A program made the translations under genes and the position numbers. Shown piece after piece: positions 1-8,429 of a stretch of 64,000 nucleotides of DNA; position 1 is the stretch's first letter, and the number at the start of each line of letters is the position of its first letter. Where the stretch lies: the NCBI GenBank assembly GCA_964613805.1, contig CAZTJF010000009.1, positions 1-64,000 of the forward strand, read 5' to 3'. The notes beneath the pieces were generated by a model. That model did no database searches and had not been told where the DNA came from. It saw only the letters and a list, made by a program, of their open reading frames with translations. The DNA comes from XYD12-FULL-36-8 sp964613805 (GTDB taxonomy: Bacteria > Bacteroidota > Ignavibacteria > Ignavibacteriales > Ignavibacteriaceae).

Positions 1-74
1 GCACTTAGCTAATTGTTTACTTTAACCATTTACACAAAATTATTTACACTCCCGTTGAATCAGTGTGCCATTGA

Positions 75-437
75 TTACTCCTCGTACTTCACGCTCTCAA
101 GATAAAATGGCGGCTCCATAACTCTAATCATGACTTGATTAGTCTTAAACTTAACTTCCTCATTAGGATTTAATTGAGGAATAGTCGTAGACGAAATTTG
201 TCTGTCAATCATGTAATTGATAACAACATTTTTAACGACCTTATCAGTCATATTTTTTACCGTTCCTTCAGCATGACCATAATTTCTTGCAGTAACTCCG
301 GGTGCTTCTAGACTCGCACTTTGCTGCACGCGAGCTAACTCACCTTCAACGTGAATTAATTCCTTCGCTTTTATAAAATTGTCGTAGATTAAATAAGCAA
401 CTACAACCGCTGCTAAAAAAATAAAAAGCTTTTTCAT
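75..437 (-). CDS. Small membrane-anchored protein, FxLYD-like
   Basis: A 120-residue protein I cannot name with certainty. Residues 1-20 form one hydrophobic helix after MKK, so it is a membrane anchor or uncleaved signal. The rest (about 50-115) looks like a small beta-sandwich. The stretch GHAEGTVKNMTDKVVKNVVI resembles the FxLYD/DUF3426 type, in which 'G.v.N.s...v..v.v...' strands precede a charged C-terminus. No enzyme motif is visible. It is a single gene with its back to the restriction-modification island; the 391 bases between them hold the promoters of both. The role is unknown. Confidence 0.6.
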   Translation of the reverse strand: MKKLFIFLAAVVVAYLIYDNFIKAKELIHVEGELARVQQSASLEAPGVTARNYGHAEGTVKNMTDKVVKNVVINYMIDRQISSTTIPQLNPNEEVKFKTNQVMIRVMEPPFYLESVKYEE

Positions 438-731
438 ATTTTCTTCCTTTGTTATTAATGAGTCCTACTTTTTCTTTGTCCAAAAAATATACCAGTAAAA
501 AGCCAAATTATCTATAAAAGTTGAACGTTTCTAAGCTATTGTTATTACTGTGGGTAATTGTTACAACTATCTATTTCTTTCAGTAATTAAAACCAATGAA
601 AATTGTATTGCAGAGGATTATATTTATGCAAGGGATATTATATGGGTTTAGAAAATAGAATAATCGTATGTTTCTAATAATGTAAAAACAAAATACTAAC
701 AAATCTAAATTCTTAATGAGTTAATTTTGAC

Positions 732-760
732 ACTATAGTAAAAGTGGTCTGGACCATAGT
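732..760 (+). promoter_or_regulatory. C-box-like operator upstream of RM genes
   Basis: About 70-100 bases before the methyltransferase start lie a palindrome ACTATAGT (732-739), a hairpin TGGTC-TG-GACCA (745-756) and a second ATAGT (756-760) exactly 21 bp after the first (735-739). The pattern of ACT..AGT half-sites two helical turns apart resembles operators of restriction-modification controller (C) proteins. No C gene is seen in the window, so the assignment is speculative. The remainder of 438-828 is AT-rich with no gene visible. Confidence 0.3.
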
Positions 761-828
761 TCAATGTATATTCCAAATTATTATTTGGTTAAATTTAAAA
801 TGAAGATTTTTTATTTGAGGAAAATATT

Positions 829-2067
829 ATGACTAAAAGTGAAATAACTGAATTAAAAAACGGTAATAATGGTGAACTTGGTAAATATCTTAACCCTGTC
901 AATGATACCAAGACACTTTATTTTACTTTAGATAAATTGGGTAGATTACCAGAAAACTTTGATGGCAAATATTTCATCCCTCTGTGTAAGCATCAAATTG
1001 AAAAGATTAGATTATTGGCAGTTAAAAACATCGGAAAATTATGCGATGAGAAATATTTAACTCAATTAGAAGAAATTTCTATTTCTGACGAGAGCACAAT
1101 GGTTAGGCGGGAAGCTATTTCTTCTATTGGTAGAATGCGAAATAAAAATGCTATTCCTATCCTTATCAAAAGTTTGAAAGATTCTGATCCTAAAATTGTA
1201 TTACAAGCAATTAGAGGTTTGTTAGTTTTCAATGAAGATGAAATAGTTATTTCAGAATTAAAAAAATTAATTGATCACCCAAATGAAGTAATTAAAAACA
1301 TAATTGAAAAAGAATATTTTGACGAATCAAAATCAGATTACAATGGTGACCATCGTAAATCTCCTGATTATCTAAAAAACGTTGTTGTGAACGGTGATGT
1401 TCTTGAAATATTGAAGCTCATTCCTGATGAATCTATCCATCTTACTTTCACATCACCACCTTATTATAATGCAAGGGATTATTCAATTTATCAAAGCTAT
1501 GATGAATATTTAGAATTTTTGAGAGAAGTTTTTAAAGAAGTTCATCGAATAACGAAAGAAGGAAGATTTTTTATTTTAAATACTTCTCCAATAATTATTC
1601 CACGAGTTAGTCGTCAACATTCGAGCAAAAGATACCCAATTCTATTTGACATACATCCTTTTTTAATTGAAATGGGTTGGGAATTTATTGATGATATTGT
1701 TTGGGCAAAACCAGAATTCAGCGCAAAAGATCGCAATTCTAGTTTTCGTCAGCACAGAAAACCTTTAGCATACAAACCTACGGCTGTAACAGAATATCTA
1801 ATGGGATACCGCAAAAAGACACACAAATTAATTGATTGGAATATTCGGCAATATGACTACAAAACGGTTCAAGAAAGCAAGGTCTTCGGTGAAATTGACC
1901 AAATAAACACTTGGAATATAGATCCTACATTTGATAAAACACATACAGCCGTTTTTCCATTGGAATTATGCCTTCGGGTTTTAAAATATTATTCTTTTAA
2001 AAACGATTTAGTCTTTGATCCATTTGGTGATAGCTATAAAGATTTTCAATCCATTAATTATAATTGA
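829..2067 (+). CDS. HEAT-repeat N4-cytosine DNA methyltransferase, C-terminally truncated
   Basis: A DNA methyltransferase of the beta order (motif IV before motif I). Residues about 45-165 form HEAT-like helical repeats. Motif IV is TSPPYYN at 208-214; an S before PPY favours N4-cytosine over N6-adenine. The target-recognition region follows to about residue 380. Motif I, which normally reads DPFxGSGTT and binds AdoMet, is broken: the protein reads DPFGDSYKDF at 397-406 and stops at 412. The next gene begins at once, so the end was deleted, not shifted into another frame. The enzyme is predicted inactive. It is the first gene of a three-gene island; a promoter with a C-box-like pattern lies upstream. 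Family call is firm; inactivity is inferred. Confidence 0.85.
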   Translation: MTKSEITELKNGNNGELGKYLNPVNDTKTLYFTLDKLGRLPENFDGKYFIPLCKHQIEKIRLLAVKNIGKLCDEKYLTQLEEISISDESTMVRREAISSIGRMRNKNAIPILIKSLKDSDPKIVLQAIRGLLVFNEDEIVISELKKLIDHPNEVIKNIIEKEYFDESKSDYNGDHRKSPDYLKNVVVNGDVLEILKLIPDESIHLTFTSPPYYNARDYSIYQSYDEYLEFLREVFKEVHRITKEGRFFILNTSPIIIPRVSRQHSSKRYPILFDIHPFLIEMGWEFIDDIVWAKPEFSAKDRNSSFRQHRKPLAYKPTAVTEYLMGYRKKTHKLIDWNIRQYDYKTVQESKVFGEIDQINTWNIDPTFDKTHTAVFPLELCLRVLKYYSFKNDLVFDPFGDSYKDFQSINYN

Positions 2068-2069
2068 CT

Positions 2070-3044
2070 ATGAAAAAAATCAAATTTACCGATGCGGACA
2101 GACAGTTAGTTATTAAGGAATTAGAAATTATTCAAAAAACTAAATTAGCCCCGATCAAACCTTCTAGAAAATTATTTAAAGATGAAAACGGAATGCTATA
2201 TTTAATTTCTGGCGGAACCGAAGATTGGCACGGGATCAATGCCGATGTTATGAACTTAATAATTGATTACAATAAAGAAGGCGCTTTTGTCATAGCAAAA
2301 AAATATCAAACGAAAATTGAAATATCTGTTGGTTCATTGTCGGTTTTTGTTAATAACCGAGATAAGCTATTAAGAACAAAAACTGGCGGATATCATTTTC
2401 ACAATGTCCTTACTGAAGATGGTTTGTATCTCGAAGAAATACCAGAACTATATTGTAACAAAGTTAAGATTTTTTCTTTTAGGAAAAGCTCTAAAGATTT
2501 TTCCAAATTAAAAGAGATTTCGAAAATTATTAATATTGAAATCAAGGATGAGGTTGAATTGACTCATTCTGATGTTCAAGCAAAATTAATATTAATTGGT
2601 AGCTATCTAGATTTTCGAACTTATACACCGGATATTTCTAAGAATAGTATTTTTGGAAATCTTGGTGATCTTTGTTCAGAGAAGAAAATACCAGAAGGTG
2701 CAATACCTTCGCTGAGTTTAGACACAGTAAAATTCGTTGATGTCATTTGGTTTGATGAAGAAGGCTATCCTACACACGCTTTTGAAGTAGAACATACGAC
2801 TGATATTACAAAAGGATTATTACGACTATATCAGATACATAAATTGAGAATAAAAATGTTTGTGATATCTCAAGAGGACTCTCGTGACAAATTTAAAAGA
2901 GAGGTAATGAAGAATCCTTTTGCAAAGATAAAAAACGACTTTATATTTAAAAATTATGATGAATTAGATGAGTTTTTCCAATCCGTAAAACAATTCAGCA
3001 AAATGCAAGAAACTTTTTTAATGAGAGATAATTATGGAAAATAA
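2070..3044 (+). CDS. Putative restriction endonuclease, ExE-type PD-(D/E)xK fold
   Basis: A 324-residue protein overlapping nothing but nearly touching the methyltransferase: its ATG at 2070 lies 2 bases after that gene's stop. A TTG at 2064 is in frame, but ATG is preferred. The C-terminal half has the order expected of a PD-(D/E)xK nuclease: HSDVQAKLILIG (helix, about 166-177), then D224 in DVIW, then E239-V-E241 in FEVEHTT, followed by a helix GLLRLYQI. E-x-E in place of E-x-K is the BamHI arrangement. The N-terminal half has no recognised domain and may bind DNA. It lies in an RM context between a methyltransferase and a CfrBI-like nuclease. It could be a subunit or an accessory nuclease. 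I do not recognise a named family. Confidence 0.55.
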   Translation: MKKIKFTDADRQLVIKELEIIQKTKLAPIKPSRKLFKDENGMLYLISGGTEDWHGINADVMNLIIDYNKEGAFVIAKKYQTKIEISVGSLSVFVNNRDKLLRTKTGGYHFHNVLTEDGLYLEEIPELYCNKVKIFSFRKSSKDFSKLKEISKIINIEIKDEVELTHSDVQAKLILIGSYLDFRTYTPDISKNSIFGNLGDLCSEKKIPEGAIPSLSLDTVKFVDVIWFDEEGYPTHAFEVEHTTDITKGLLRLYQIHKLRIKMFVISQEDSRDKFKREVMKNPFAKIKNDFIFKNYDELDEFFQSVKQFSKMQETFLMRDNYGK

Positions 3045-4028
3045 TAAAACAAAATTAGTGGAGAATGATATTTTATTTACGATTGGGGCGTTTATCAAAC
3101 CAATGAAAGTTGTAATCAATGATATTGAACAGTGGAGATGGATTGTTACTTCAGTGGAAGATCAAACATTCTTAAATGGAAATGAAATTGAAGTATATGC
3201 TTATGCTGATAAACTTGAGCATTTAGTTTTCTGAGTCTTCCAATTGTTGATGCCAAGTTAAAGAATGAAAAGATAACAACTGACTGGTATAAAAAAGAAT
3301 TTCTTTCGAGTGATTTAACTTCTGAAGAAATTACTATCAATTCTGGATTAAACAAGAAAACAATTTCTAATATGTATAACTCAGCGACAAGAGAGATTGT
3401 AATTGAAGCATCTAATACGCATTATGACCAACTTTATAATGCAATTAGTGCTCTTGTTGATGACGAAAGTGATTTTAGTTTGACTCTTACTATAAAAATG
3501 AAAACTGTTAGTGTGGAATTGAATATTAGTGAAAGTCTAATTGTCATTAACACTTTAGCGGTAAAACGAGCTGCACTGAGAGGTGGATTGTGGAGCACTG
3601 CTGGTAAGCGTGTTGAAAAACCATTAATGCAAACTCTTTGCAAATTATACGGAGTTTCAGATTCAAATTATGCTGTAAAATTAAAAGGGAAAAGCGATTC
3701 TGATGAATCAACCTTTGAAAGAGAAATCGATTTTTATTTGGTTGAAGGAACTAATAATTATAAATGTGAAGTCAAGTTAATGGGCAAGGGTAATCCAGAA
3801 AGTGCTGATGCAGTTATTGCCAGAGATAGTAAAGTATTTGTTGCCGACAAGCTTTCTGATACGAACAAAAATCAACTTGATAGTTTGAATGTGAATTGGG
3901 TGGAATTAAGGAATGATAATGGTTATAAAAAATTCAGAGAAGTTCTAACGAATCTTAGAATTCCATTTTCCTTAAATGGTGAATATGATGATGTAAGATT
4001 AGAACGTATATTTAAGGAAATCTTTTAG
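3034..4028 (+). pseudogene. CfrBI-like type II restriction endonuclease, frameshifted
   Basis: Two reading frames join into one protein of about 331 residues. The first 66 codons (3034-3234, ATG overlapping the previous gene by 11 bases) end in TGA. The downstream frame is open from 3219, without any ATG until 3372, and continues to 4028. One base deleted near the TTTT at 3227-3230 explains the break. The C-terminal part holds a canonical nuclease site: D in FEREID, then E-V-K in CEVKLMGKGNPESAD 13-15 residues later. GKGNPE after EVK recalls the CfrBI (CCWWGG) family, and CfrBI's partner is also an N4-cytosine methylase; this is from memory. If translation restarts at 3372, a 218-residue fragment with the catalytic core could still be made. 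A sequencing error is an alternative. Confidence 0.65.
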
Positions 4029-4162
4029 TCTCAAGCTAAATAGTCAATTAAAACAATCGTCACTTTTGTAATGGAAATCTCTGTTGAAGGTTTAGAAGTT
4101 GTGGTTGCGGAATTTAGAACCTACGTTTTGTTTATGTTATCAAACGACATTCGAGGCAAGAA

Positions 4163-4768
4163 ATGAAATACATAATTCTTTCTTCAATTTGGGCGGGATA
4201 TTGTTTCCTGCATAGCTTTTTAATCAGCATAAGGGTTACAAATTTTCTCACTCGCGTATTAAAAAACTATTATGCTTTCTACAGACTTTTTTATGTGCTC
4301 ATTTCTTTGGTGTTACTTATCTGGATAATAAACATCCCAACTCAACTTGATAATGAGATTGTTATAACAAATGTCCCACCCTGGTCAATAATCCGGCAAA
4401 TATTAACGTGGGGATCATTACTAATGTTCTTCTGGGCTTTTTTCTTCAACTATGATTCGCTTTCATTTTTTGGAATCCGCCAAATACTAAACTTTGGAAA
4501 GGTGAAACAAACCAATCCCCAAGATGAAATTAAAAAGAATGGACTATTAGCATTGACAAGACATCCAATGTATTTAGCTCTTATAATATTTTTATGGTGC
4601 CAGACATTCACTATGGCTGATATTGTTGTGAACGCTATTTTAACTGTTTATGTCATCATAGGAACTGTGCTTGAGGAAAAGAAACTTGTTTTAGAGTTCG
4701 GTGATGCATACAGAAAATATCAGCAAGAAGTTCCTATGCTAATCCCATTTACAAAAAAGTTATTATGA
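4163..4768 (+). CDS. NnrU/ICMT-like integral membrane methyltransferase
   Basis: A 201-residue membrane protein with about five hydrophobic segments (roughly residues 3-20, 40-60, 75-95, 130-150, 150-168). The C-terminal signature is LTRHPMYLALIIF followed by EEKKLVLEFGDAYRKYQQEV. RHPxY plus an E.....FG..Y..Y tail is the AdoMet-binding pattern of the isoprenylcysteine carboxyl methyltransferase / phospholipid methyltransferase / NnrU group. The substrate is not predictable. A second, shorter member of the same superfamily follows at 5090, beyond a palindromic repeat. It probably sits alone in its transcript. Nothing is recognised in 4029-4162. Confidence 0.75.
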   Translation: MKYIILSSIWAGYCFLHSFLISIRVTNFLTRVLKNYYAFYRLFYVLISLVLLIWIINIPTQLDNEIVITNVPPWSIIRQILTWGSLLMFFWAFFFNYDSLSFFGIRQILNFGKVKQTNPQDEIKKNGLLALTRHPMYLALIIFLWCQTFTMADIVVNAILTVYVIIGTVLEEKKLVLEFGDAYRKYQQEVPMLIPFTKKLL

Positions 4769-4813
4769 GTATTAGTGATTTACTCTGCACAAGAATGTGA
4801 ATAAGTGCGTACT

Positions 4814-4921
4814 GTCATTGCGAGCGAAATAAAATGGAGCGAAGCAATCCAAAATTTGGCATTTCACAATAAATCTCAGATTGCTTCATTCCCCCATAGC
4901 GTTGGGAGAACTCGCAATGAC
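4814..4921 (+). repeat. 108-bp palindromic element (MITE-like), copy 1
   Basis: The ends are perfect inverted repeats: GTCATTGCGAG at 4814-4824 and CTCGCAATGAC at 4911-4921. Inner parts also pair (GAAGCAATC with GATTGCTTC). A second copy lies in the opposite orientation at 8124-8230. No transposase is present, so it is a non-autonomous or REP/MITE-like element. An open frame of 66 codons across it is an artefact. Confidence 0.8.
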
Positions 4922-5012
4922 TTTAGCCGGGTTATGCAACAGAGCCTTATCCGCCTTGGCTCGCCAAGGGCGAGACAGGAGGTTGGGGTTAGGCCAATAA
5001 CGTAATAATTTA

Positions 5013-5026
5013 TGGACTTCAGTCCA
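5013..5026. repeat. Short hairpin TGGACTTCAGTCCA
   Basis: Six-base arms TGGACT/AGTCCA around TC. The same hairpin with TT in the loop occurs at 36421-36434, so it belongs to a dispersed short palindrome family. It lies in the 321-base gap between the two membrane methyltransferase genes. The rest of that gap (4922-5012, 5027-5089) shows no gene. Confidence 0.5.
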
Positions 5027-5089
5027 TTTTCCCACAGGAAAGTTTTGGTAAAAGTCTGGAAAATTTTAATTGACCTGAAAGGTTGAATT

Positions 5090-5611
5090 ATGAAAAACCA
5101 ATCATTTATAGTTTTGGTTTCTTTGTGTGTACTTACTCATATCATAAGAACTATTTATGAAGTATTGAAACACAAAAAAATATTAGTACCTAGTAAGCTA
5201 AGTTTCGTAATCATTTTCACTAATATGGCAGTGTTATGGACTTCTTGGATTCTTCTGTGCAGTTCAGATATATATAAAATTAGTCTTCCCGGTATCATAC
5301 GCTATTTGGGTTTTTCCTTATGCATAATTGGATTGATATTTTTTATTACAGCTTTGCTCACAATTAAAACACTTGAAACATATGACGGAGATCTTATTAC
5401 AAAAGGCATCTATTCGAAAATAAGGCATCCAATGTATTTAGGTTTTATACTTTGGTCTATTGGATTTCCGGTTTACTTTGGAGCAGGATTTTCATTTATA
5501 CTTTCGTTCGTATTTATTGCAAACATTTTATTCTGGAGATATTTGGAAGAGATAGAGTTGGATAAAAGATTTCCCGGTTACAAAGAATATAAAATTAAGA
5601 CACTGTTTTGA
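5090..5611 (+). CDS. Isoprenylcysteine carboxyl methyltransferase family protein
   Basis: A 173-residue membrane protein with four or five hydrophobic segments. The C-terminal half has TKGIYSKIRHPMYLGFILW and then YLEEIELDKRFPGYKEYK: the RHPxYxG motif plus EE...L...FGxxYxxY tail of the ICMT/PEMT superfamily. These enzymes methylate lipids or small lipophilic acceptors at the membrane with AdoMet. The substrate here is unknown. It resembles the 201-residue protein upstream only in this C-terminal core. The gene begins after a short purine-rich leader and is followed 43 bases later by the M1-like gene. Confidence 0.78.
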   Translation: MKNQSFIVLVSLCVLTHIIRTIYEVLKHKKILVPSKLSFVIIFTNMAVLWTSWILLCSSDIYKISLPGIIRYLGFSLCIIGLIFFITALLTIKTLETYDGDLITKGIYSKIRHPMYLGFILWSIGFPVYFGAGFSFILSFVFIANILFWRYLEEIELDKRFPGYKEYKIKTLF

Positions 5612-5654
5612 GAATGGGACTCATAGGTTGCAGAAAAAAATATAATTGTACTTT

Positions 5655-6968
5655 ATGAAAGTATTGCTTTATTCATTTTGGTTCATCATCATTTTTAATA
5701 AGACGATCCTAGGTCAAAGTGAAATTGTAAATGTCAACTCCTATGATATTGATGTAAAGCTTACCTTAAACTCTGAGAACATTGATATTACTTTGCAATA
5801 TCAAATTCAGCCAGCAGATACATTATCCGAAGTTCAGTTCATTTTCAGTTCCGAATCTAAGATTTATTCCATCAAGTATTTGAAAGACGACAACTGGTTG
5901 AGCATCCCATACCAATTCAATGGAAAAGATTCATTGTCATTACTTTTTGAGAGTGGAATTCTTCCCAATAAAAAATATGATCTGAAATTTGAATACACTT
6001 TCCCGGCGAGTTTTCAAAATGACTCATTAGTTATAATTGACCGCGGCTATCGCTGGTATCCGCTTATGTTAGATCAAGTAGCTGCTTTTAAATTATCTTG
6101 CGATGTACCCAAAGGATATAATGTTCTTGCAGCCGGCAATCTGATATCTGTCAAAGAAAACAAAGATAACACTACTTTTTTATGGGAAAGCAAATCGGCG
6201 GTTTTCAAACTGCCAGTGATAATTTATCATCAAACAAGATTTAAGAAATTGGAATATGATTCTTTAGGAATTAATATTGATTTCTTTTACTTGAATGCTG
6301 ATTCAATTGAAGCATTAAATGTAATTAAAGAAACTTTTAAGTCCGTTAAATTTTACTCCGAACAAATTAGCAATTATCCGTATAAAAAATTAACTCTTGT
6401 TGAAGTAACTAAATGGGAAGGGATTAATACTGGAAGCGGTTTGATAATGATAGGTACTCAATCATTTGAGATGATGAAACAAGGATATTTAGAAAGTCTA
6501 AATTTAACGGTAGCACAACAATGGATTGGTGCCGGTGTGTTTGCTAAATATGGCAACCCAGGTTTTTGGTTTTTATCCCTTTCATTACCTCATTATTTGC
6601 GGCTCATGTACTTACGTCAATCTCAAGGAGAAGAATCTTTTCTGAAATCCATCAACGAACCGTTGGAAAAGTATAAGGAATTTGCCGGAAAGGAGAGTGA
6701 CATTCCGATAATAAATATAGATTCTCCAAACTCAAGAGAAAAAGGTCTCATCTTGTATGGGAAAGGTCCGTTTGTATTTAGCAAAATCCATAAAGCAATG
6801 GGTGATGAAAAGTGGTTATCATTCCTTGAGAATCTATACAAGTCTTTTCACGGGAAGATATTGTCTTATGATGATTTTGAAAAACAGATTTCAATGTATG
6901 ATGAGAATGGAAGTATTTTAGCTTTGTTGAAAAAATTAATTTCACAAAAGGGAATGCCAGAAGAATAG
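5655..6968 (+). CDS. Secreted M1-peptidase-like protein lacking the zinc site
   Basis: A 437-residue exported protein. The ATG at 5655 is chosen over an in-frame TTG at 5646 because it starts directly at a signal peptide (MKVLLYSFWFIII). Residues about 20-190 match the beta-sandwich N-terminal domain of M1 aminopeptidases, and about 200-430 the catalytic fold. The key motifs are degenerate: where M1 enzymes have HExxHQWxG this one reads LTVAQQWIGAG, and the GAMEN position reads WEGINTG. Both zinc-binding histidines and the catalytic glutamate are gone. It is therefore predicted to be a non-enzymatic, periplasmic or surface-binding relative. No lipobox is visible. The neighbours do not explain it. 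Confidence 0.7.
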   Translation: MKVLLYSFWFIIIFNKTILGQSEIVNVNSYDIDVKLTLNSENIDITLQYQIQPADTLSEVQFIFSSESKIYSIKYLKDDNWLSIPYQFNGKDSLSLLFESGILPNKKYDLKFEYTFPASFQNDSLVIIDRGYRWYPLMLDQVAAFKLSCDVPKGYNVLAAGNLISVKENKDNTTFLWESKSAVFKLPVIIYHQTRFKKLEYDSLGINIDFFYLNADSIEALNVIKETFKSVKFYSEQISNYPYKKLTLVEVTKWEGINTGSGLIMIGTQSFEMMKQGYLESLNLTVAQQWIGAGVFAKYGNPGFWFLSLSLPHYLRLMYLRQSQGEESFLKSINEPLEKYKEFAGKESDIPIINIDSPNSREKGLILYGKGPFVFSKIHKAMGDEKWLSFLENLYKSFHGKILSYDDFEKQISMYDENGSILALLKKLISQKGMPEE

Positions 6969-7116
6969 TTTTGATTTCAGAAAGATTAATATCATATCAA
7001 CCAAGTGGTTATTTACTCGAGACAAATAGGAAATGGCAGCTTATCCATCGAAATATAATGAAGATAGAATGAGTATTTACATATCAAATCATTAGTCATA
7101 TCTAAACGAAAAGATT

Positions 7117-7677
7117 ATGAAGAGAGAAAAGAATCGGGTCTGTCTGGTTGAACTTGCAGGATCTTTGGATAATAAAATTCGGAAGTGGTTCCAGAATCCT
7201 CAAAAAATATTAGCTCCGTACATTAAGGAGGGAATGAAGGTTCTCGATATTGGATGCGGTCCCGGATTTTTTTCCATAGAGATAGCGAAGATGGTCGGCA
7301 AAACCGGAAAAGTTTTTTCGGTTGATTTGCAAGAGGGGATGCTTCAAAAAATTAGGAATAAAATTCATGGATCAGAACTGGAAGACAGAATAAAACTCAT
7401 AAAAAGTGAAGAAGATAAAATCAATGTACATGAGAAAGTAGATTTTATTTTAGCATTTTACATGGTTCACGAAGTTCCAAATAAAAATAGATTATTTGAA
7501 GCGTTAAAAATTGTTTTGGTTGAAAAAGGACAATTTCTTATTGTGGAACCTAAAGTATTTCATGTAACAAAAAAGGAGTTCAGTGAGACAATGAGTTTAG
7601 CGGAGAAAGCTGGATTCAAAGTATCTCAAGGTCCCAAATTACCCTTTAGCTTTTCGGCTATTTTAACAAAAAGCTGA
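7117..7677 (+). CDS. Class I SAM-dependent methyltransferase
   Basis: A 186-residue cytosolic protein with the Rossmann methyltransferase core. Motif I is VLDIGCGPGFFSIEIA (about 43-58), the acidic motif II residue is in KVFSVDLQEGML, and motif IV lies in VDFILAFYMVHEVPNK. The length and the conserved 'D.qegml.k....' stretch are those of small Methyltransf_11/31-type proteins related to UbiE. The substrate is unknown. A small ABM-fold gene follows 58 bases downstream. The 148 bases before it show nothing recognisable. Confidence 0.82.
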   Translation: MKREKNRVCLVELAGSLDNKIRKWFQNPQKILAPYIKEGMKVLDIGCGPGFFSIEIAKMVGKTGKVFSVDLQEGMLQKIRNKIHGSELEDRIKLIKSEEDKINVHEKVDFILAFYMVHEVPNKNRLFEALKIVLVEKGQFLIVEPKVFHVTKKEFSETMSLAEKAGFKVSQGPKLPFSFSAILTKS

Positions 7678-7735
7678 AGGATTCTTCAAGTTAATTTTAG
7701 TAGAAACATTATCACAACATCAATGGATCCTTATC

Positions 7736-8047
7736 ATGAATAATATCATAACCAGAATCTGGCATGGCAAAACAAAGATTGAACATGCCGATGAATATCT
7801 TGAATACTTAAAGATTTCAGGAATTAAAGATTATAAAAGCATACCCGGAAATTTGGGTGCAGAAATTCTGCGAAGCAAAGAAAAAGATGTCTGCCATTTT
7901 TGGACGATAAGTAAATGGAGTTCTATTGAAAGCATTAAACTTTTTGCCGGTGAAGACTACGAGAAAGCTAAATACTATCCCAACGATATTATGTACTTAA
8001 TAGAATTTGAGGAAAAAGTTGTTCATTGCGAGACGTTTAGTTTTTAA
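7736..8047 (+). CDS. ABM-fold (antibiotic biosynthesis monooxygenase-like) protein
   Basis: A 103-residue protein of the dimeric alpha-beta barrel type. It starts with IITRIWHGKTKIEHADEYLE, the first strand and helix of ABM proteins, and continues with HFWTISKWSSIESIKLFAG, the second half with its conserved W.s...i..f. pattern. Members include monooxygenases and haem-binding or stress proteins. No function can be assigned from sequence. Codon use is like its neighbours. Downstream lies a second copy of the palindromic element. Confidence 0.65.
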   Translation: MNNIITRIWHGKTKIEHADEYLEYLKISGIKDYKSIPGNLGAEILRSKEKDVCHFWTISKWSSIESIKLFAGEDYEKAKYYPNDIMYLIEFEEKVVHCETFSF

Positions 8048-8123
8048 AATTCAGAAGCCTGGTTCCATTAAATCCTTATCGAATTAACTTCCCTAAAAAA
8101 TAGTGTTAGATAATTCCGGTGAG

Positions 8124-8230
8124 GTCATTGCGAGTTCTCCCAGTAGTTTGGGAGAACGAAGCAATCTCAATTTTGCAGTAAAAGATTAATTTTGGATTGC
8201 TTTGCTCCATTTCATTTCGCTCGCAATTAC
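8124..8230 (-). repeat. 107-bp palindromic element, copy 2
   Basis: Inverted relative to copy 1 at 4814-4921. The left end GTCATTGCGAG is identical; the right end reads CTCGCAATTAC, two substitutions or so from the perfect inverted repeat. The middle contains the same GCAATCC...GGATTGC-type arms. It sits in the 382-base gap between the ABM-fold gene and the DUF5916 gene. The rest of that gap holds no gene I can see. Confidence 0.8.
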
Positions 8231-8429
8231 CATACCTACTTCCGCATTAGACTTTTAAACCAGTTTGGAGAATTTTGAACTAAAGTCTTAATCACTTCTT
8301 TTACTCAATCATAAGTGCTTCTTATCATTCCTATCAGCCGTTCAAATAATTAAAAAGACTTTTGTAAAAGATTATCGTCAATTTCCGATCGAAGAAAACA
8401 ATAACTATATATTCTTTCGAAGTGGTGGT

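Noticed and set aside
3219..3234. Programmed -1 frameshift in the CfrBI-like gene
   Set aside because: No slippery heptamer (X XXY YYZ) in frame and no evident stimulatory hairpin, so a deletion or read error fits better.
4805..5005. 66-codon open frame on the plus strand
   Set aside because: It runs through the palindromic element, and a repeat by itself creates such frames; no homology or start context supports it.
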